DNA of 11,807 nucleotides from Thalassospira sp. UBA1131 (lineage in GTDB: Bacteria > Pseudomonadota > Alphaproteobacteria > Rhodospirillales > Thalassospiraceae), in the NCBI RefSeq assembly GCF_002311515.1, contig NZ_DCAO01000132.1, positions 1,936 through 13,742 of the forward strand. Direction: 5' to 3'. Position 1 is the stretch's first letter, and the number at the start of each line of letters is the position of its first letter. Below the pieces are notes generated by a model. It saw only the letters and a list, made by a program, of their open reading frames with translations. It ran no database searches and was not told the DNA's origin. The position numbers and the translations under genes are program-made. Positions 7,101-11,807 of the stretch are shown here, in pieces.

Positions 7101-7384
7101 GCCGTCTGACCACCCATGGTCGGCAGGATCGCGTCCGGGCGTTCCTTTTCGATGATCTTGGCAACCATGGCCGGTTTGATCGGCTCGATATAGGTCGCAT
7201 CGGCCAGGTTCGGGTCGGTCATGATGGTCGCCGGGTTCGAGTTGACCAGAATGACGCGGTAGCCTTCTTCCTTGAGGGCCTTACAGGCCTGGGCACCGGA
7301 ATAGTCAAACTCGCAAGCCTGACCAATAACAATCGGGCCGGCACCGATGATGAGGATTGATTTGATATCTGTACGTTTCGGCAT
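4142..7384 (-). CDS. carB: Carbamoyl-phosphate synthase large subunit
   Basis: CarB uses ammonia delivered by CarA, bicarbonate and two ATP to make carbamoyl phosphate for pyrimidine and arginine synthesis. The 1080-residue protein has the full architecture. A first ATP-grasp half makes carboxyphosphate (RPSFTLGGEGGGIAYN; metal ligands Glu299 and Asn301 in EMNPRVSRS). An oligomerisation domain occupies about 400-555. A second ATP-grasp half phosphorylates carbamate (RPSYVLGGRAMEIVH; Glu847 and Asn849 in EVNPRASRT). A C-terminal MGS-like allosteric domain starts near 940 and ends with ATHGTAEALE and FNTTESK. The ATG at 7384 is chosen over an in-frame start at 7405 because MPKRTDIKSILIIGAGP matches the family, and GGAAAA lies 5-10 bases upstream. 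It follows carA after 96 bases and is probably co-transcribed. No broken motif was seen. Confidence 0.98.
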   Translation of the reverse strand: MPKRTDIKSILIIGAGPIVIGQACEFDYSGAQACKALKEEGYRVILVNSNPATIMTDPNLADATYIEPIKPAMVAKIIEKERPDAILPTMGGQTALNTALALFNDGTLEKYGVEMIGAKKHVIEKAEDRQLFREAMDKIGLESARSAMVRTFEDAVKALEVTGLPAIIRPSFTLGGEGGGIAYNREEFEQIVRNGLAISPTHEVLIEESILGWKEYEMEVVRDNADNCIIICSIENVDPMGIHTGDSITVAPALTLTDKEYQIMRDASLAVLREIGVDTGGSNVQFAVNPDDGRLIVIEMNPRVSRSSALASKATGFPIAKIAAKLAVGYTLDELDNDITGVTPASFEPTIDYVVTKIPRFTFEKFPGAKPLLGTAMKSVGEAMSIGGCFAESLQKGLRSMETGLTGLNEVKIEGAPDKAAIRAKLTQPIPFRILYAAQAFRHGLTLKEIQGATKFDPWYLKQIEMLVAEEEKVRANGIPTDKQELLRLKKLGFSDARLAELAGKDEDAVRADRHALGLRPVYKRIDTCAAEFPSRTSYMYSMYEGDGFVEPENEAEVTDRKKVIILGGGPNRIGQGIEFDYCCVHAAYALREAGIEAIMVNCNPETVSTDYDTSDRLYFEPLTAEDVIELCQLEQSNGELLGVIVQYGGQTPLKLSAALEKAGVPILGTSPDSIDLAEDRDRFQALINKLGLRQPANGIARSVDEAVKIAEGIGYPIVIRPSYVLGGRAMEIVHTTEDLLRYMHEAVQVSGKSPVLIDSFLQDAIEIDADAVSDGENVFVAGIMQHIEEAGIHSGDSACSLPPYSLDEAMIERLKEQTVQLAKALDVIGLMNVQFAIKDDIIYLIEVNPRASRTVPFVAKATGNPIAKIGARIMAGEKLGDFEIDHGPFKHIAVKEAVLPFNRFPGVDTLLGPEMRSTGEVMGLDTDFGRAFAKAQMAAGHTLPLEGKIFISVKNYDKPAAVQLARDAIALGFGIVATHGTAEALEKEGLDVTPVNKVQEGRPHIVDMMKNGDIKLVFNTTESKQAVVDSFSIRRTALTDDIPYYTTVAGARATLRAIDNLKRGALEVRPVQEYLGDKY

Positions 7385-7467
7385 GTCGTTTTCCGCTTTT
7401 CGCAAGGGCAGGCGCTATGGCTGCACCGCCTCGTTTAAGTCCGTTAATCGGGTAATCTCGGGCGTGT

Positions 7468-7485
7468 CCTGATCAGGGGATCAGG
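7468..7485. repeat. Inverted repeat overlapping the carA stop codon
   Basis: CCTGATC (7468-7474) and GATCAGG (7479-7485) form a 7-bp stem with a 4-base loop that includes the carA TGA (7481-7483). No U-tract follows, so it is not an intrinsic terminator. In the carA-carB transcript it could slow decay or affect termination of carA translation. The rest of the 96-base carA-carB spacer shows nothing recognisable. Confidence 0.5.
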
Positions 7486-8647
7486 CTTTGGCGTCCTCGA
7501 TCAGACCAACGAAACGTTTGAACAGGTAGTGGCTGTCATGCGGCCCCGGCGATGCTTCGGGGTGGTACTGAACAGCGAAGACCGGCTTGTCTTTCAGGCG
7601 CAGACCGGCAAGCGATCCATCAAACAACGAGAAGTGCGTTGCTTCGACGTTGTCAGGCAGGCTGTCCTTGTCGACGACAAAGCCATGGTTCTGCGAAGTG
7701 ATTTCAACAACACCCGTGGTCGTGTCCTTGACCGGGTGGTTCGCACCACGATGGCCGACATCCATTTTCATGGTTTTTGCACCCAGGGCGAGCGCCATCA
7801 TCTGATGACCCAGGCAAATCCCGAATACCGGCTTGCCGCTATCGATCAGGGTTTTGATGGTCGGAACCGCGTATTCACCTGTGGCGGCCGGGTCGCCCGG
7901 ACCGTTGGACAGGAATATCCCATCCGGGTTCATCGCAAGGATTTCATCGGCCGAGGTGGTGGCCGGAACAACCGAGACCTTGCAATCAAGGCTTGCCAGA
8001 TTGCGCAGGATGTTGCGCTTAACGCCGTAATCGATGGCAACGACGTGGTGCTTGGCGTTGCCAACCTTGCCGTATCCGCCTTCGCGGGTCCAAAGCGCTT
8101 CGTCCCAGTCGTAACCGGTGGTGCAGCTGTTGTCCTTGGCAAGGTCCATGCCTTCAAGGCCCGGCCAATCATTGGCCTTGGCGATCAGGGATTCGATATC
8201 AAAACTGCCATCTTCGCTGTGGCAGATCACACCATTTGGCGCGCCTTCGGTCCGGATGCGTTTGGTCAGGCGGCGGGTATCCACACCGGCGATCCCGATC
8301 CGGCCATGTTCAGCCAGCCAGTCGTTGAAATGTTTCTGGGCGCGGTAGTTTGACGGCTCGGTAATGTCCTGGCGCAGGATGCAGCCAAGGGCGACCGGTT
8401 TGGCGTTTTCGATATCTTCGTCGTTGGTGCCGACATTGCCGATATGGGGGAAGGTAAAGGTGATCATCTGACCGGCATAGGAAGGGTCGGTCATGATTTC
8501 CTGATAGCCCGTGATCGACGTGTTGAAGCAGACTTCACCAACGACCTCTCCTCGGGCCCCGACGCCGCGTCCCCAAAAAACTGAACCATCTGCGAGAACC
8601 AGAACGGCAGAAGCACCAGGGGGCGGGGTGTGCGTGGGCGCTGACAT
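7481..8647 (-). CDS. carA: Carbamoyl-phosphate synthase small (glutaminase) subunit
   Basis: CarA hydrolyses glutamine and channels the ammonia to CarB. The 388-residue protein has the CarA N-terminal domain (CFNTSITGYQEIMTDPSYAGQ is characteristic; GVDTRRLTKRIR follows) and a C-terminal class I glutamine amidotransferase domain. Its nucleophile is Cys278 in GICLGHQ, with His362 and Glu364 in QYHPEASPGPHD completing the triad, so it should be active. The start is the ATG at 8647, preceded by AAAGGA about 9 bases upstream; an in-frame GTG at 8674 would add nine unconserved residues. carA is the promoter-proximal gene of carA-carB and is divergent from yqeY. Confidence 0.98.
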   Translation of the reverse strand: MSAPTHTPPPGASAVLVLADGSVFWGRGVGARGEVVGEVCFNTSITGYQEIMTDPSYAGQMITFTFPHIGNVGTNDEDIENAKPVALGCILRQDITEPSNYRAQKHFNDWLAEHGRIGIAGVDTRRLTKRIRTEGAPNGVICHSEDGSFDIESLIAKANDWPGLEGMDLAKDNSCTTGYDWDEALWTREGGYGKVGNAKHHVVAIDYGVKRNILRNLASLDCKVSVVPATTSADEILAMNPDGIFLSNGPGDPAATGEYAVPTIKTLIDSGKPVFGICLGHQMMALALGAKTMKMDVGHRGANHPVKDTTTGVVEITSQNHGFVVDKDSLPDNVEATHFSLFDGSLAGLRLKDKPVFAVQYHPEASPGPHDSHYLFKRFVGLIEDAKA

Positions 8648-8696
8648 TGGCAAATGTCCTTTCGATCTTTCCACGGTGAAACACGGATTCTTTTTA

Positions 8697-8724
8697 TATA
8701 TAATAATTCTGCGCAGGCCGACAA
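8697..8724 (-). promoter_or_regulatory. Candidate carAB promoter
   Basis: On the minus strand TTGTCG (plus 8719-8724) is followed after 16 bases by TATATA (plus 8697-8702), inside the run TTATATATAA. A transcript start near 8690 gives a leader of about 43 bases. The leader is too short for a complete attenuator and shows no hairpin plus U-tract, so pyrimidine attenuation is not evident here. Confidence 0.5.
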
Positions 8725-8953
8725 AAACGGCTGCTGTTAACCTGCATACCGGCCATGCAGACGTGCCAAGTGGTTTCCAGCAAGGTATGCCAACAGCGCA
8801 AAAGCGTCAGCAAGGGGTTGCGGAAAGCGGGGCAAAGCGTGATCCCGGCAGGCAAATTGGCGGATGTCTACGGGAGTCGCCATGGCATGTCAAGGACGCA
8901 TCTAAACTTTTATTTTTACAATAAAATCAATAACTTACGCGTTAACGTTTTCT
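8725..8953. other. Divergent spacer between carA and yqeY, with an inverted repeat
   Basis: The 368-base gap between the two start codons contains the two facing promoters and, between them, this stretch without a credible gene. CTGCAT (8742-8747) and ATGCAG (8755-8760) form a perfect 6-bp inverted repeat with a 7-base centre. It lies 18 bases upstream of the carA -35 element, a good position for an operator. No repressor can be named. The part near 8900-8950 is AT-rich, as expected upstream of the yqeY promoter. Confidence 0.35.
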
Positions 8954-8982
8954 TTGCGTCAAATGCCGTTTTGCGGTATGTT
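8954..8982 (+). promoter_or_regulatory. Candidate yqeY promoter
   Basis: TTGCGT (8954-8959) is followed after 17 bases by TATGTT (8977-8982). These are the same hexamers and spacing as the candidate trxB promoter on the other strand at 2629-2657. A start near 8989 leaves a leader of about 27 bases. It probably also drives part of dnaG and rpoD transcription, because those genes follow on the same strand. Confidence 0.5.
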
Positions 8983-9015
8983 CGCTCCTTTCTTCCACAG
9001 AATCAGAGATGAGCC

Positions 9016-9471
9016 ATGCTGCGATCGCAGCTTAACGACGCTTTGAAAAAGGCCGTCCTTGCCAAGGATGCCTGCTCCGTAACCACCGTGCGCCTTATTC
9101 TGGCGGCACTGAAAGAACGCGATATCGCCGCACGGAGCGACGGCAACACCGATGGCATTTCAGATGATGAAATCATCAATCTGCTTCAGGCGATGGTAAA
9201 ACAGCGCCGCGAAAGCATTGAAATGTACACCAAGGGCAATCGCCCGGAACTGGCCGAACAGGAAGCCTCCGAGATCGAGGTCATCGAAAAGTTCCTGCCG
9301 GCCCAGCTGTCCGATGAAGAAATCGAAGACGCCGTGCGTGGCACTGTTTCGGAAATCGGTGCGACCTGCCTTAAGGATATGGGCCGCACCATGGCAGCCC
9401 TTCGAGAAAAATACAGCGGCACGATGGATTTCGGCAAAGCCGGTGGTGTCGCCAAAAAACTGTTGGGTTAA
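9016..9471 (+). CDS. yqeY: GatB/YqeY domain protein
   Basis: This 151-residue protein belongs to the GatB/YqeY family, whose fold resembles the C-terminal tail domain of the tRNA amidotransferase subunit GatB. Stand-alone members probably contact tRNA or an aminoacyl-tRNA enzyme, but their exact role is unsettled. Family features seen are the N-terminal helix with RLILAALKERDIA, the central QAMVKQRRESIEMYTKGNR, the EIEVIEKFLPAQLS signature and the C-terminal DMGRTMAALREKYSG with DFGKAGGVAKKLL. The size is typical. The ATG at 9016 has only a weak GAG signal a few bases upstream. It precedes dnaG and rpoD by a 160-base spacer, the common alphaproteobacterial order, and is divergent from carA. 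Confidence 0.93.
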   Translation: MLRSQLNDALKKAVLAKDACSVTTVRLILAALKERDIAARSDGNTDGISDDEIINLLQAMVKQRRESIEMYTKGNRPELAEQEASEIEVIEKFLPAQLSDEEIEDAVRGTVSEIGATCLKDMGRTMAALREKYSGTMDFGKAGGVAKKLLG

Positions 9472-9493
9472 TCGCAACAGGACTATGTCATTT

Positions 9494-9525
9494 GAAAGCC
9501 GGGCGTGTAAAATCGTCCGGCTTTC
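9494..9525 (+). terminator. Hairpin between yqeY and dnaG
   Basis: GAAAGCCGGGCG (9494-9505) pairs with CGTCCGGCTTTC (9514-9525) through one G-U wobble around an 8-base loop. No U-tract follows, so it is at most a partial terminator or a processing or stability element. Further on, CAGCA-N3-TGCTG (9595-9607) forms a small palindrome just before dnaG. A weak hexamer pair TTGCAG-N16-TATGGG overlaps it. Confidence 0.45.
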
Positions 9526-9631
9526 GTCGTCCCGGGACCGGACAATAATCACATCAATCAGGTCGACCGGGGCAGGGACCAATCAACAGAGTTGCAGCAC
9601 ACTGCTGTGACATTATGGGAACGGGGCACAC

Positions 9632-11521
9632 ATGAGCTTTCCCCAGTCGTTTCTAGACGACCTGCGGGCGCGGGTGGGACTGGCGGATGTCGTCGGTACA
9701 TCGGTGAAGCTGATCAAACGCGGCCGGGAATATTCCGGGCTGTGCCCGTTCCATTCTGAAAAATCCCCGTCCTTTACGGTCAATGAGCAAAAGGGTTTCT
9801 ATCACTGCTTTGGTTGTGGCGCGCATGGCGATGTCATCAGCTTTGTGATGAATACCCGTGGCCTGACCTTTATCGAGGCGGTCGAGGTGCTGGCCAATCA
9901 GGTCGGCATGGAAGTCCCCAAACAATCCCGCGAAGCCCAGGAACGCGAACAGAAGGCCAAAACCCTTTACGAGGTCATGGAAGCAGCCTGTGCGTTTTTC
10001 GAACGCATGTTGCGCATGCCCGAAGGCAAGGAAGGGCTTGATTACTTCCATCAGCGCGGACTGGATGACAAAACGATATCCGAATTCCGGTTGGGCTATG
10101 CCCCGGACAGTCGTGGGGCGCTGAAGGCGGCGCTCAAGCGCGAAGATATTGACGAAAAACTGATGATCGAGGCCGGGCTTCTGATCGAGCCCGAGGATGG
10201 CAACCGGCAAAGCTATGACCGCTTCAGAGGCCGCGTCATGTTCCCGATCCTGGATCGGCGCGGACGGGTGGTGGCGTTTGGCGGGCGCGTCATGGGTGAT
10301 GGCAAGCCGAAATACCTTAACAGCCCGGATACGCCACTGTTTCACAAAGGGCGGTTGCTTTATGGCTTGCCGCAGGCGCGTGAAGCGTCTCAACAGGATG
10401 CGCCGATCATTGTTACCGAAGGCTACATGGATGTGATTGCCCTGCACCGTGCAGGCTTTCGCGGGGCGGTGGCGCCACTTGGTACCGCGGTGACCGAAGA
10501 ACAGATTGGCGAACTTTGGAAAATGACCAACGAGCCGATCCTGTGTCTGGATGGCGATGTTGCCGGTAAGCGCGCAGCAGTGCGTGCCGCAGAACGCGCG
10601 CTGCCGATTTTGCGCCCGGGCAAGTCATTGCTGTTTTCGATCCTGCCTGAGGGTGAAGACCCAGACAGCCTGATGGCGGCCCCGGATGGCTTTAACAGTT
10701 TCCGCAAAATCATCGAACATGCCGTGCCGTTGGCCGAACTTGTGTGGCGCATGGATGCGGGCACGCACAAGATTGACACCCCGGAACGTCGTGCAGCCCT
10801 TGAGGCGACGATAAATCAACGTATTTCCGTGATTGCCGATGAAGCCGTGCGGTCGCAATACAATTCGTTTTTCCGCGATCGTATCTGGAAGCTGTTCAAG
10901 GGCGATCGGGGCGGAAAGCCCGCAAACCGGTCGGGAAATTCGGGCAATTTCCAAAATAAAAAATCCGGATGGGGTGGCAAACGCGGAAAAAATGACCATT
11001 TCTGGGGTCCGGCCGGTAAAGCGGTTCCGGGCATGTCGCGACCGCCCATGCAAAAGAAGCGTGACCTGCAAGACTCCATTCTTTTGCTGACATTGATCAA
11101 CCATCCTGCCTTGCATGATGAGATTGGTGAACAGCTGGGAATCTATAGTTGTGCAGACTCCGCGCTTGACAATCTTCGTCGGGCCGTCTTAAAGCTGCTT
11201 GACGATGATCCTGGACTTGATTGCGAAACGATCAAGGCCCAATTGGAGCGCGACGGGCTGTCAGAGACAGTTTTGCGGGTGGTTAGTGCCGATGTTATTG
11301 CGCACGCCGCTTTCGCCAAGCCCGAAACGCCGCTCGAACGGGCCCTGACGGGTTGGAAACAGGTTTTTTCCATGGCTGTAAGCTCCCTGGAGGACGAAGA
11401 GGCAAAATACGCCGTCCGACAGTTGGCAGCAGATACCAGCGAGGAGGAATGGGAAAGATTTTCTCACAGACGAGAGGATCTGGCCCGACGCCGGGAGAAA
11501 GTGTTTAAGCTCGACGACTGA
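9632..11521 (+). CDS. dnaG: DNA primase
   Basis: DnaG makes the RNA primers for leading-strand start and every lagging-strand fragment, working with the DnaB helicase. The 629-residue protein has the expected parts. An N-terminal CHC2 zinc-binding domain carries Cys38, His41, Cys59 and Cys62 (CPFHSEKSPSF and YHCFGCGAHGD). The catalytic core has a TOPRIM fold with Glu263 in VTEGYMD and Asp307 and Asp309 in LDGDVAGKRA, matching the metal-binding acids of E. coli DnaG offset by two. A helical C-terminal domain from about 477 should bind DnaB. Residues 423-476 form a basic Gly/Asn/Lys-rich linker of low complexity. The ATG follows GGGG 6 bases upstream. rpoD begins 116 bases downstream with no terminator between, so co-transcription is likely. 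Confidence 0.98.
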   Translation: MSFPQSFLDDLRARVGLADVVGTSVKLIKRGREYSGLCPFHSEKSPSFTVNEQKGFYHCFGCGAHGDVISFVMNTRGLTFIEAVEVLANQVGMEVPKQSREAQEREQKAKTLYEVMEAACAFFERMLRMPEGKEGLDYFHQRGLDDKTISEFRLGYAPDSRGALKAALKREDIDEKLMIEAGLLIEPEDGNRQSYDRFRGRVMFPILDRRGRVVAFGGRVMGDGKPKYLNSPDTPLFHKGRLLYGLPQAREASQQDAPIIVTEGYMDVIALHRAGFRGAVAPLGTAVTEEQIGELWKMTNEPILCLDGDVAGKRAAVRAAERALPILRPGKSLLFSILPEGEDPDSLMAAPDGFNSFRKIIEHAVPLAELVWRMDAGTHKIDTPERRAALEATINQRISVIADEAVRSQYNSFFRDRIWKLFKGDRGGKPANRSGNSGNFQNKKSGWGGKRGKNDHFWGPAGKAVPGMSRPPMQKKRDLQDSILLLTLINHPALHDEIGEQLGIYSCADSALDNLRRAVLKLLDDDPGLDCETIKAQLERDGLSETVLRVVSADVIAHAAFAKPETPLERALTGWKQVFSMAVSSLEDEEAKYAVRQLAADTSEEEWERFSHRREDLARRREKVFKLDD

Positions 11522-11603
11522 TCATTGATCACGTGTGTGGTCTGGATCAGCGATCGGGCTATTTGTGATTTGCGCTGAAAGACACGGCGCTTGGGACAAC
11601 AAC

Positions 11604-11617
11604 GGTACGAACGTACC
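11604..11617 (+). promoter_or_regulatory. Short palindromic hairpin in the rpoD leader
   Basis: GGTACG (11604-11609) and CGTACC (11612-11617) are perfectly complementary. As RNA this gives a stem of five pairs with a GAAC tetraloop, ending 20 bases before the rpoD ATG and just upstream of its GGGGA ribosome binding site. It may be an operator or a small RNA structure; the function is unknown. I found no convincing sigma-70 or heat-shock promoter in the dnaG-rpoD spacer (11522-11637). Confidence 0.3.
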
Positions 11618-11637
11618 CAGCGGGAAACGGGGAATAG

Positions 11638-11807
11638 ATGTCGTCTAAGACTTCGAACGCTGAAGAGAAAAAGAACTCTTCTGAAAACGCAGACGGACCT
11701 CTTCTCGATACATATAAGTCGGCCATAAAAAAGCTCATTGCCAAGGGCAAGGAGAAGGGCCACATCTCGGTCGATGAGTTGAACGCGGCCCTGCCATCCG
11801 AGCATTT
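11638..11807 (+). CDS. rpoD: RNA polymerase primary sigma factor (partial, 5' end)
   Basis: The reading frame opens at the ATG at 11638 and remains open to the window edge, giving 56 codons and two further bases. The peptide begins MSSKTSNAEEKKNSSENADG and continues to TYKSAIKKLIAKGKEKGHI, then SVDELNAALPSEH, which matches sigma region 1.1 of alphaproteobacterial RpoD. Region 1.1 keeps free sigma from binding promoters. The core-binding and promoter-recognition regions lie outside the window. The start is supported by GGGGA about 5 bases upstream. The position directly after dnaG fits the conserved macromolecular-synthesis gene order, which strongly supports the call despite the short length. 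Confidence 0.93.
   Translation, partial: MSSKTSNAEEKKNSSENADGPLLDTYKSAIKKLIAKGKEKGHISVDELNAALPSEH

Noticed and set aside
8755..9012. Plus-strand open frame of 85 codons upstream of yqeY
   Set aside because: It runs through the yqeY promoter and has no ribosome binding site or family resemblance.
1..11807. Mobile elements, defence islands, CRISPR arrays or a new multi-gene system
   Set aside because: No transposase, integrase, terminal repeats, periodic direct repeats or unfamiliar operon is present. All sizeable coding regions belong to well-known housekeeping or regulator families in conserved order.

Overview
The window reads as an ordinary chromosomal segment of an alphaproteobacterium, most likely a Rhodospirillales member close to Thalassospira. 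That placement rests on protein sequence style and on gene neighbourhoods (Lrp/AsnC - trxB - VtlR/LsrB-type LysR; carA-carB-greA; yqeY-dnaG-rpoD), not on a search. All genes are intact except the last, which runs off the right edge. No insertion sequence, prophage, CRISPR array, tRNA or rRNA was seen.

Left part (1-3541). On the minus strand lie a LysR-type regulator resembling VtlR/LsrB and, upstream of it, thioredoxin reductase trxB, each followed by its own hairpin terminator. Divergent from trxB is an Lrp/AsnC-family regulator on the plus strand. The 393 bases left of the LysR gene hold no convincing protein. On the minus strand they do hold a run of hairpins ending in a strong U-tract terminator, with C-rich unpaired segments complementary to Shine-Dalgarno sequences. 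A dense cluster of inverted repeats, one an exact T-N11-A palindrome, lies just upstream. I interpret this as a candidate trans-acting small RNA, possibly controlled by the neighbouring LysR protein. It is the most interesting item in the window.

Middle part (3515-8724). carA, carB and greA lie in that order on the minus strand. CarA and CarB form carbamoyl-phosphate synthetase, which feeds pyrimidine and arginine synthesis. GreA rescues backtracked RNA polymerase. A strong hairpin separates carB from greA. The lrp-like gene and greA converge on two back-to-back terminators of opposite orientation.

Right part (8954-11807). Divergent from carA and on the plus strand are yqeY (GatB/YqeY domain), dnaG (primase) and the first 56 codons of rpoD (primary sigma factor). 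This is the alphaproteobacterial form of the macromolecular-synthesis gene group. Candidate promoters for trxB and yqeY share identical hexamers and spacing (TTGCGT-N17-TATGTT), which gives them mutual support as the local housekeeping promoter type.
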